From positions 660,460 to 724,459 of the forward strand of contig NZ_KQ948452.1 of assembly GCF_001514115.1 (NCBI RefSeq): a DNA stretch of 64,000 nt. Direction: 5' to 3'. Numbering within the stretch: position 1 is the first letter of the stretch; every line of letters begins with the position of its first letter. Source of the DNA: Streptomyces olivochromogenes. Lineage in GTDB: Bacteria; Actinomycetota; Actinomycetes; Streptomycetales; Streptomycetaceae. The position numbers and the translations under genes were made by a program. Positions 57,268 through 64,000 of the stretch are shown here, one piece after another. The notes below the pieces were generated by a model. It was not told the DNA's origin, did no database searches, and was given only the letters and a program-made list of their open reading frames with translations.

Positions 57268-57501
57268 GACACATCCTGTCGGAGTCTGGTGGATTCTGTG
57301 GGGGAGGCGCTCTCGGAGTGTTGCCAGTGGGGGACAGCACGTCAATTGATGAAGGCGGCACGACGGCCGGCGAAAGTTTCGACCTTTTTCGTGAGCCCTC
57401 GGCAACCTTTCCCGCCACCGCGGCGACCTGGGAGCAGAAGCGGGCCGGGGCGGCCCCTCCGGCCCGCTTCGTCTCCCGTCCCCCTAGGAAAGGAACGCCC
57501 C

Positions 57502-58659
57502 GTGCTTCTGAGCACCGGACGCCACCGCAGGACCCGTACGCTCTCGATCGCCGCGGCGGTGGCCGTCGCCGCGGGGGCGGGTGGCGTCTACCTCGGCCTC
57601 GCGAACAACGGCTCGGCGCAGGCCGCCACCACCACGGTCACCGTCTCCACCACCGCGCAGCTCCAGACGGCCGTCGCCGATGCCGCCGCGGGTACGACCA
57701 TCCAGGTGCGTGGCGGCACGTACTACCCGACGGCCACGCTGAAGTCGACGGCGAACGGCACCGGTTCCGCGCGGATCACGCTCGCCGCGTACGGCAGCGA
57801 GAAGGTGAAGATCGACGGTTCCAAGCTGGCCGCCGGTTCCTGGCTGGCAGGGATCTACGGCGACTACTGGACCGTCCAGAACATCACCTGGCAGAACTCG
57901 CCCGCCCAGGGCTTCGTCGTCACCTCCTCCGTCGGCGGCGTCTTCAAGAACCTCGTCACCGCGGACAACGGCGACTCGGGCTTCACGCTGCGCGGCGACG
58001 GCACGACCGGCAACCTCGTGCAGAACCTGGACAGTTACGGCAACTACGACGCCGCGAACCACGGGCAGAACGCCGACGGCATCGCCATCAAGTTCGGCTC
58101 CGGCACCGGCAACAAGGTCACCGGCGCGCGCCTCTACAACAACGCGGACGACGGCCTCGACCTCTGGCAGTTCTCCTCGCCGATCACCATCGAGCACTCG
58201 TGGTCGTACGGGAACGGCAAGAACCGCTGGAACGACTCCGCCTTCGAGGGCAACGGCAACGGCTTCAAGCTCGGCGGCGGCGGGGCCTCGGTCGCGCACG
58301 TCGTGAACAACGACGCGGCCTGGGACAACGCGGGCAACGGCTTCACCGAGAACTCCAACACCGGTGCCATCGTCCTCAACCGCAACACCGCCTACGCCAA
58401 CACCGACGCGGGCTTCTTCTTCGCGACGGGCAAGGCGCGGCTCGCCAGGAACCTCGCCGTGGGCAACAAGGGCGGCCTGGACAAGCTCGGTTCCGCCACG
58501 GTCTCCGCGGCCAACAACTGGGACAGCGGCACCTCGACGCCGTCCTTCAGGTCGACGGACGCGACCACGGCGTACGGTGCCCGCTCGTCGAGCGGTTCGC
58601 TGCCGGCGACCACGTTCCTGACGACGGGCTCGACGACCATCGGCTCGACCATGAACTGA
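57502..58659 (+). CDS. Secreted PL9-family lyase (copy 2)
   Basis: A 385-residue paralogue of the lyase at 46931, with a longer N-terminal anchor-like signal (IAAAVAVAAGAGGVYLGLA). It keeps NGDSGFTLRGDG and QNADGIAIKFGSGTGN with the presumed base lysine and ends with the same SLPATTFLTTGSTTIGS tail. GTG 57502 follows AAAGGAA. The pair flanks the toxin and phosphatase genes, so duplication or insertion has separated them. Confidence 0.87.
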   Translation: MLLSTGRHRRTRTLSIAAAVAVAAGAGGVYLGLANNGSAQAATTTVTVSTTAQLQTAVADAAAGTTIQVRGGTYYPTATLKSTANGTGSARITLAAYGSEKVKIDGSKLAAGSWLAGIYGDYWTVQNITWQNSPAQGFVVTSSVGGVFKNLVTADNGDSGFTLRGDGTTGNLVQNLDSYGNYDAANHGQNADGIAIKFGSGTGNKVTGARLYNNADDGLDLWQFSSPITIEHSWSYGNGKNRWNDSAFEGNGNGFKLGGGGASVAHVVNNDAAWDNAGNGFTENSNTGAIVLNRNTAYANTDAGFFFATGKARLARNLAVGNKGGLDKLGSATVSAANNWDSGTSTPSFRSTDATTAYGARSSSGSLPATTFLTTGSTTIGSTMN

Positions 58660-58690
58660 CGTACCCGCGTACCGACGTACGAGGGAAAGT

Positions 58691-58730
58691 GAACGCCCCC
58701 GCCGGTCGTCACCGGCGGGGGCGTTCCTCT
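58691..58730. terminator. Bidirectional terminator between PL9 copy 2 and PL3
   Basis: A 16-base perfect stem (58691-58706 with 58711-58726), loop CGTC, followed by CTCT. It lies between convergent genes. Confidence 0.9.
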
Positions 58731-58766
58731 GACTGGCTCCGAGGGGGGCTCAGGCCAGCAGATCCC

Positions 58767-59597
58767 TTACTTGTACGTGATGTCAGATGACGTGAACCTG
58801 CAAAAGGTTCCGTCGGCGCCGGTGCCGATCTCGGTGGGCTCCTTGCCGCTGCTGTTGCCCTTGAAGCGCACGCAGGTCTTGAGCTTCTTCTTGGTGTCGC
58901 CGGTGACACGGATCTTCGACAGCGTCGCCGTGTCACCGAAGTTGGAGTTGATGCCGACCAGCGCCTTGCCCGGGGCGGTCGCGTCGATGTCGCTGAGCAC
59001 GATCGTGCGCTTGACCTGCGTCTTGCAGTTGCCGCAGGAGCGCGCCAGCTTGCCGAAGTTCTCCACGTGGAAGCCGGTGATGGAGAGCTTGCCGGCGCCG
59101 TTGAACTGGAACACCTTGTCGGAGGCCTGCCGCGCGCCACCGCCGATCACGTCGTACTTCGCGGACGACGCCTTGCCCTTGAAGGTGGCCGCGTCCTCGC
59201 CGACGTCCAGCCACCACACGTTTTGCAGCGTGCAGCTGCCCAGGCAGTGCACGCCGTCGGCGGCCGGGGTCCCGATGATGACGTTCTTGAGGACCGCGCC
59301 GTCCTTGAGCTCGAAGATCGCGCCCTGGTTCTCCGACTGGCCGGAGGTGCCGAGGGAACCACTGCCGAAGAACTTCGTCAGCTTGCCGTCGTAGGTGCCC
59401 GAGACCGAGATCGTCTTCGAGACGGCCTTGCTGCCCTTGGCCGTCGGCCAGACGGAGCTCGCGCCCGCGGTGCTCAGCATCGACGTCGTGACGAGCGCGG
59501 CCCCGGTGATGCCGAGTGCGGTGACCCCACCGATCACGGACCGCCGCCCGGTGAGGCGGCGACGGTGCCGGACGCGCTGTGCAACTCGTGCAGTCAT
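58767..59597 (-). CDS. Secreted pectate lyase, PL3 family
   Basis: A 276-residue small beta-helix lyase. The exported N-terminus has a twin-arginine-like basic stretch (RHRRRLTGRRSVIGG) then a hydrophobic helix. PL3 core segments: DGVHCLGSCTLQNVWWLDVGE, DKVFQFNGAGKLSITGFHVE and a disulfide pair CGNC. ATG 59597 begins MTARV. It cuts low-methylated pectin at high pH. It is followed on the map by a sigma factor and membrane-partner operon, separate from the island. Confidence 0.92.
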   Translation of the reverse strand: MTARVAQRVRHRRRLTGRRSVIGGVTALGITGAALVTTSMLSTAGASSVWPTAKGSKAVSKTISVSGTYDGKLTKFFGSGSLGTSGQSENQGAIFELKDGAVLKNVIIGTPAADGVHCLGSCTLQNVWWLDVGEDAATFKGKASSAKYDVIGGGARQASDKVFQFNGAGKLSITGFHVENFGKLARSCGNCKTQVKRTIVLSDIDATAPGKALVGINSNFGDTATLSKIRVTGDTKKKLKTCVRFKGNSSGKEPTEIGTGADGTFCRFTSSDITYK

Positions 59598-59697
59598 GAA
59601 GCGGATTTCCTTGCGGGGAGGGGACGTGTTCGTCTCCTGGTCGCCGCAGGTGAGGAAAGGGTTGCCGCCGTCCGCGGGTTTTTTTCGAGGGAATTTT

Positions 59698-60561
59698 CTA
59701 CGAGTCGCCGTCGGTGCCGCTCGCGGCGGCGAAGTCGCCCGCCACCGACAGCGTCCGGTCCGCGCCCTTCGCGTCCGCCGAGTAGCGGTCGTCCTTGGCG
59801 TCCCGGCCGCCGCGGGTGTGGTTGTACTGGCCCGCGAAGACCCACTGGCCGGCCGCGAGCGTGTGGCCGTCCTTGAGCACCCAGGTGTAGACGAGGAAGC
59901 CGTCCTTCTCGGTGACCGTCGTCGTGAAGTCGCTCTCGGGTGCCGAGCGCCAGGAGCCCGCATCGCCGACCCCGCCGGTCTGCTTGATCCTCAACTCGAC
60001 GGTGAGCGAGGTGAGTTTGTCGGCGTTCTTCAGGGTCACATTGCTCTGTGCCCAGAAGTCGTTGCTGTGCGGATCGACCGAGCCGTCGGACCACAGCGAG
60101 CCGTCCTGGCTGCCCGCGGCGGGCGCCTTGGGCGCGACGGGCGAGGACTTCGCGGCCGAGGGGGTGTCCGAGGGGGAGGCGCTCGCCTTCCCGGACGGCT
60201 TCGAGGCGCCCGAGGTGTGCGAGGGGTGCGGCACGACGGGCGCGCGGCTCGTCGCGTCCGGGGAGACGTCCGGGGTCGGCGAGACCGCGACCGTCTGCTG
60301 CGGCGGGTGGTTCTCCTGCACCGCCGCGGCCACCCAGTAACCGCCGACCGCGAGGACGCCCGCCACCGCGGCCGTGGCGCCGACGATCCGTCCCCAGCCG
60401 AGCACCGGCGGACGCGCCGCGCGCCGGGGACGACGCTCGGCGGCGCCGGACATCCCGCGCTCGACCCGGGCCAGGATGCGCGCGCGGTCGGGCTCATGCG
60501 CCTCGGCCGCCTCGTGCAGCCTGGCGCGCAGCTCGTCGTGCACGTCCTGCGCCTTCCTCAT
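59698..60561 (-). CDS. Membrane-anchored partner of the SigE-type sigma factor
   Basis: A 287-residue protein with an N-terminal cytoplasmic helix region (AQDVHDELRARLHEAAEAHE), one transmembrane helix at about 56-78 (GRIVGATAAVAGVLAVGGYWVAAA), a Ser/Pro-rich linker and an outside beta domain (SLTVELRIKQTGG, FLVYTWVLKDGHTLAAGQ). It overlaps the sigma-factor stop by four bases. The layout suits an anti-sigma or sensor, although no zinc anti-sigma motif is present. A secreted cargo-binding role cannot be excluded. Confidence 0.78.
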   Translation of the reverse strand: MRKAQDVHDELRARLHEAAEAHEPDRARILARVERGMSGAAERRPRRAARPPVLGWGRIVGATAAVAGVLAVGGYWVAAAVQENHPPQQTVAVSPTPDVSPDATSRAPVVPHPSHTSGASKPSGKASASPSDTPSAAKSSPVAPKAPAAGSQDGSLWSDGSVDPHSNDFWAQSNVTLKNADKLTSLTVELRIKQTGGVGDAGSWRSAPESDFTTTVTEKDGFLVYTWVLKDGHTLAAGQWVFAGQYNHTRGGRDAKDDRYSADAKGADRTLSVAGDFAAASGTDGDS

Positions 60562-61124
60562 CGGTCCCTTCCTCCGGCTCCACCCGTGGGCAGCACACCT
60601 GCGTGCACCCGCATCGGGGCCTCGTCGGTGCCGAGGAGCCGCTTCAGTTCGGCCATGCCCTTCGACGTCTGGGACTTAACCGTACCCACGGAAACACCGA
60701 GGGCGAGCGCCGTGTCCTTCTCCGAGAGGTCGAAAGCGTGCCGAAGCACGACACACGCGCGCTTACGGAACGGCAGCCGGCGCAGCGCTTCCTGGACGTC
60801 GATCTTCCCCGCTATGTCGGGGTTCTCGGTCTTGTCCTCGCGCTGCGACCAGAACAGTGTGATCCGTCTGCGCTCGCGCACCGCGCTGCGGATCCGGGTG
60901 CGGGCCAGGTTCGCGACGACACCGCGGGCGTACGCCACCGGGTGGTCGGCCGCGCGCACCCGGTCCCAGCGGTGCCACAGCGCGAGCAGCGCGTCGGCCG
61001 CCAGATCGTCGGCGGCGTCCGCCTCGCCGGTCAACAGACGGGCGAAGCGGGCGAGTTCGGCATGGTGCCGCTCGAAGAAGGCGTGGAACTCCACGGAGGC
61101 TGCGTCGTCGACGACAGTGCCCAC
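60558..61124 (-). CDS. SigE-family ECF RNA polymerase sigma factor
   Basis: A 188-residue sigma factor. Region 2 is seen in LARFARLLTGEADAADDLAADALLALWHRW, and region 4 as LRRLPFRKRACVVLRHAFDLSEKDTALALGVSVGTVKSQ. It precedes its membrane partner, overlapping by four bases. Divergent from the purine permease. The 260-base gap between them shows no recognised box. Confidence 0.87.
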   Translation of the reverse strand: MGTVVDDAASVEFHAFFERHHAELARFARLLTGEADAADDLAADALLALWHRWDRVRAADHPVAYARGVVANLARTRIRSAVRERRRITLFWSQREDKTENPDIAGKIDVQEALRRLPFRKRACVVLRHAFDLSEKDTALALGVSVGTVKSQTSKGMAELKRLLGTDEAPMRVHAGVLPTGGAGGRDR

Positions 61125-61384
61125 GGCTACCTCTCCTTGCTGCGGCTTTTGAGCAACCGGTGCGGGTGCGTGCGTATACGGCCCCCGTGCGCCACCCGTG
61201 AAGGAATGGTGCCCCTGTGGGGCGAGATGCGTGAGCGTACCAGCGATGTGTACAGGGCTTCGAACAGCGTATGGCGGGCCGAACTCGATTCCGTAACACG
61301 GCGAAAACCTGAAAGCGGTTCAACGCGGGAACAATCCAGCCAGCATCCGCACACCCAGCACGCAGGCCTCAAGGAGTATCAGCC

Positions 61385-62836
61385 ATGTCCGAAACACAGA
61401 AGGTGGCCGACCGGCCAAGTGCCGCGCCACCAGCGGCGAACAGCGTCGACCGGTTCTTCAGGATCTCCGAACGGGGCTCCACCTTCGGCCGGGAGATACG
61501 CGGCGGATTCGCCACGTTCTTCACCATGGCCTACATCCTTGTCCTGAACCCGATCATCCTCGGCAGCGCCAAGGACAAGTTCGGCCACCAGCTCGACAGC
61601 GGCCAACTCGTCACGGCCACCGCCCTGGTGGCCGCGGTGATGACCGTCATCATGGGCGTGGGCGGCAATCTGCCCCTCGCGATCGCCGCGGGCCTCGGCC
61701 TGAACGCCGTCGTCGCCTTCCAGATCGCCCCGCTGATGAGCTGGCCCGACGCGATGGGCCTGGTGGTCATCGAAGGCGTGATCATCTGCGTACTGGTCCT
61801 CACCGGACTGCGCGAAGCCGTCATGAACGCCATCCCGCAACCGCTGAAGCACGCCATCGGTGTGGGCATCGGACTCTTCATCGCCTTCATCGGCTTCGTG
61901 GACGCCGGTTTCGCCAGCCGCATCCCGGACGTCGCGAACACCACCGTGCCGGTGCAGTTGGGCGCGACCGGCTCGCTGACCGGCTGGCCCGTACTGGTCT
62001 TCTGTCTCGGCGTGCTGCTCACCATCGGACTGATGGCACGCAAGGTCAAGGGCGCCATCCTGATCAGCATCGTGACGATGACCGTGGTCGCCGTGATCAT
62101 CAACTCGGCCGCCGACATCAAGAGTTGGGGCCTGACCACGCCGAAGATCCCCTCCGACGTGGTGGCCACCCCGGACTTCGGTCTCGTCGGACACTTCAGT
62201 CTGTTCGGCGGCTTCGGCGAGACCGGCGCCCTGACCGTCGTCCTGCTGATCTTCACCCTGATCCTGTCGGACTTCTTCGACGCCATGGGCACGATCGTCG
62301 GCATCAGCGCCGAGGCCGGACTGCTCGACGAGGAGGGCAAGGTGCCCGGCATCGGCCGGGTGCTGTTCATCGACGGCGCCGCGGCCGTCGCGGGCGGCGC
62401 GGCCTCCGCCTCCTCCAACACCGCCTACATCGAGTCCGCGGCCGGCGTCGGCGAGGGCTCGCGCACCGGCTTCTCGAACCTGATCACCGGCGGCATGTTC
62501 GCCCTCGCCCTGTTCCTGACCCCGCTGCTCACCATCGTCCCGCTCCAGGCGGCGGCCCCCGCTCTGGTCGCGGTCGGCTTCCTGATGATGACGCAGGTCA
62601 AGCACATCGAATGGGACAGCTACGAGATCGCGATCCCCGCGTTCCTGACCATCGCGGCGATGCCGTTCACCTACTCGATCACCAACGGCATCGGGGCCGG
62701 CTTCGTCGCCTACGTCGTGATCAAGGCGGTGCTCGGCAAGATCCGTGAGGTCCACTGGCTGCTGTGGGCCGTGTCGGCGCTGTTCCTGGTGTACTTCGCG
62801 ATCGATCCGGTGAGGCAGCTGTTCGGCGTGAAGTGA
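61385..62836 (+). CDS. NCS2-family purine permease (AzgA/PbuG type)
   Basis: A 483-residue, 14-segment purine/proton symporter. Family residues: FFTMAYILVLNP, GLGLNAVVAFQIAP (substrate site), DFFDAMGTIVGISAEAGL, and GAASASSNTAYIESAAGVGEG. It takes up hypoxanthine, guanine or adenine. ATG 61385 follows AAGGAGTATC. I looked for a guanine riboswitch in the 260-base leader and found none that I could defend. A strong terminator follows. Confidence 0.9.
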   Translation: MSETQKVADRPSAAPPAANSVDRFFRISERGSTFGREIRGGFATFFTMAYILVLNPIILGSAKDKFGHQLDSGQLVTATALVAAVMTVIMGVGGNLPLAIAAGLGLNAVVAFQIAPLMSWPDAMGLVVIEGVIICVLVLTGLREAVMNAIPQPLKHAIGVGIGLFIAFIGFVDAGFASRIPDVANTTVPVQLGATGSLTGWPVLVFCLGVLLTIGLMARKVKGAILISIVTMTVVAVIINSAADIKSWGLTTPKIPSDVVATPDFGLVGHFSLFGGFGETGALTVVLLIFTLILSDFFDAMGTIVGISAEAGLLDEEGKVPGIGRVLFIDGAAAVAGGAASASSNTAYIESAAGVGEGSRTGFSNLITGGMFALALFLTPLLTIVPLQAAAPALVAVGFLMMTQVKHIEWDSYEIAIPAFLTIAAMPFTYSITNGIGAGFVAYVVIKAVLGKIREVHWLLWAVSALFLVYFAIDPVRQLFGVK

Positions 62837-62865
62837 CCGTACGGGCGTGAAGCGACCGTACGAAG

Positions 62866-62903
62866 GAAGGGCCGCCCCCAGGGGTGCGGGGCGGCCCTTC
62901 GTC
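62866..62903. terminator. Bidirectional terminator after the purine permease
   Basis: A 13-base stem GAAGGGCCGCCCC (62866-62878) with its complement (62888-62900). It lies between the convergent permease and penicillin-binding protein genes. Confidence 0.88.
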
Positions 62904-62915
62904 GTGCGCGGTGCG

Positions 62916-64000
62916 TCAGTTCTTCAGCGCCGCCCGCATCATGGCCTTGGCCACCGGCGCCGCCAGACCGTTGCCGCTGACCTCGGACCTCGCCGCGTCG
63001 GACTGCTCGACGATGACCGCCACGGCGACCTCCTTGCCGTTCGAGTCGGACTTCGCGTACGACGTGAACCAGGCGTACGGCGTCTTGCTGTTCTTCTCGC
63101 CGTGCTGGGCCGTACCCGTCTTGCCGCCCACGGTCGCGCCGGAGATCTTCGCGTTCGTGCCCGTGCCCTCGGTGACGACCGTCTGCATCGCGGACTGGAG
63201 CTGCTCGGCGGTGGTCGAGCTGACGATCTCCTTGGTCTCGGTGCTGTCGTCGTAGTTCTTCACCACATTGCCGCTCGCGTCACTGGTCTGCGACACCATG
63301 TGCGGCGAGACCAGCTTGCCGCCGTTGGCGATGGCGGCCGACACCATGGCCATCTGCAGCGGGGTCGCCGTGACGTCGTACTGGCCGATGCCGGTCAGCG
63401 CCGTGGACGACTCGTCCATGTTCGAGGGGTAGACGCTCGGGTACGCCCGCACCGGCACGTCCTGCGAGCTGTCGTTGAAGCCGAACTTCTCCGCCATCGC
63501 CTTGACCTTGTCCTGCCCGAGGTCGACGGCCATCTTCGCGAAGACGTTGTTGCACGAGTACTGGAGCGCCACCCGGATCGAGGCGTTCTTGCAGGGCGCG
63601 GAGGCGCTCTCGTTCGACAGGTCGGTCCTCGTGTTCGGCAGCGTGTACGGGTTGGGGCTGTCCGTGCCGGTGTCCACGTTCTTGTACAGCCCGTCCTCCA
63701 GCGCCGCCGCCGCGACCACCAGCTTGAACGTCGACCCGGGGGGTAGCGGCTGGCGCAGCGCCCGGTTGGTCATCGGCTTGTCCGCGTCCTTCGTCAGCTT
63801 CGTCCAGGCGGCGGAGTCGCCGGCGGTGAGCCGCGAGGGGTCGTACGACGGGGTGGAGACCACCGCGAGGATCTTGCCGTTCGTCGGGTCGATCGCGACG
63901 GCCGCGCCCTTCTTGGCGCCGAGTGCCGCGTAAGCCGCCTTCTGCACGTCCGGGTCGATGGTCGTGACCACGTCACCAGGGCTGGCGCGTTTGTTGGTGA
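62916..64000 (-). CDS. Class B penicillin-binding protein, transpeptidase domain (partial, 5' end missing)
   Basis: About 361 residues of the C-terminal part are visible; the gene continues beyond the right edge. The transpeptidase motifs are SxxK as PGSTFKLV, SxN as YSCNNVF, and KTG as GGKTGTAQHG. VVTTIDPDVQKAAYAALG opens the domain. It cross-links peptidoglycan outside the membrane, probably as PbpA/PBP2-like cell-elongation or division enzyme. It is convergent with the purine permease across the terminator. Confidence 0.92.
   Translation of the reverse strand, partial: TNKRASPGDVVTTIDPDVQKAAYAALGAKKGAAVAIDPTNGKILAVVSTPSYDPSRLTAGDSAAWTKLTKDADKPMTNRALRQPLPPGSTFKLVVAAAALEDGLYKNVDTGTDSPNPYTLPNTRTDLSNESASAPCKNASIRVALQYSCNNVFAKMAVDLGQDKVKAMAEKFGFNDSSQDVPVRAYPSVYPSNMDESSTALTGIGQYDVTATPLQMAMVSAAIANGGKLVSPHMVSQTSDASGNVVKNYDDSTETKEIVSSTTAEQLQSAMQTVVTEGTGTNAKISGATVGGKTGTAQHGEKNSKTPYAWFTSYAKSDSNGKEVAVAVIVEQSDAARSEVSGNGLAAPVAKAMMRAALKN

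Noticed and set aside
61125..61384. Purine riboswitch before the purine permease
   Set aside because: No conserved three-way-junction core could be found; the interval only shows short hairpins.

Overview
The window is a stretch of a high-GC actinomycete chromosome, almost certainly Streptomyces. Codon third positions are nearly all G or C, GTG and TTG starts are common, Tat and lipoprotein signals abound, and the gene families (TerD, SigE-type ECF factors, RHS/WXG toxins, PHO boxes, CUT1 sugar importers without their own ATPase) are typical of the genus. There is no rRNA, transposase, CRISPR array or conventional tRNA gene. Functions are assigned by reading motifs, not by database search.

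Layout. 0-1.6 kb: the first codons of a probable HelR RNA-polymerase-recycling ATPase and a GT1 glycosyltransferase resembling rifamycin glycosyltransferases, preceded by an exact rifamycin-associated element (RAE). 1.7-7.1 kb: an ECF sigma factor with a membrane beta-propeller protein, a DapA-family aldolase, a small/Cys-rich gene pair, and an ArsR regulator with an AHSA1-type partner. 7.1-13.3 kb: secreted nuclease, a conserved unknown gene, a 0.6-kb GC-rich repeat array and a Tat-exported PhoX-like phosphatase; the two secreted enzymes have PHO-box-like repeats upstream. 13.3-15.4 kb: a Ro60 (TROVE) RNP locus with three tandem Y RNAs, two of which carry a circularly permuted tRNA-like module. 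15.4-20.7 kb: GntR/ACC deaminase, TetR/MFS exporter with a clear operator, and a double TerD protein.

20.8-25.8 kb: a DeoR-controlled polyol-type importer operon with a zinc dehydrogenase. 26.2-29.4 kb: uronate dehydrogenase and 5-keto-4-deoxyglucarate dehydratase, divergently transcribed from mirror-image promoters (oxidative galacturonate pathway). 31.6-48.0 kb: a large plant-cell-wall sugar island in which a GntR-headed, overlapping operon (DapA-family enzyme, IlvD/Edd dehydratase, CUT1 permeases, sugar oxidoreductase, PmoA-like protein, GH43, binding protein) is followed by rhamnogalacturonan acetylesterase, pectate lyase PL1, two pectin methylesterases and a PL9 lyase.

48.1-54.0 kb: a polymorphic-toxin cassette (WXG-like protein, 1435-residue RHS protein with a colicin D-like tRNase tip, colicin D-type immunity protein, small membrane protein) sits inside the pectin island. 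The island resumes at 55-59.6 kb with a two-domain GH43 enzyme, a second PL9 lyase and a PL3 lyase, after a PHO-box-associated acid phosphatase. 59.7-64 kb: a second ECF sigma factor with a membrane partner, a purine permease, and the 3' part of a class B penicillin-binding protein.

Together the pectin genes describe the whole route from polymer to central metabolism: secreted lyases and esterases cut pectin, GH43 enzymes trim side chains, two CUT1 importers (probably powered by a shared MsiK-type ATPase encoded elsewhere) bring in oligomers and sugars, and uronate/aldonate dehydrogenases and dehydratases feed 2-ketoglutarate semialdehyde or similar products. ACC deaminase and PHO-linked phosphatases fit a plant- or soil-associated lifestyle.
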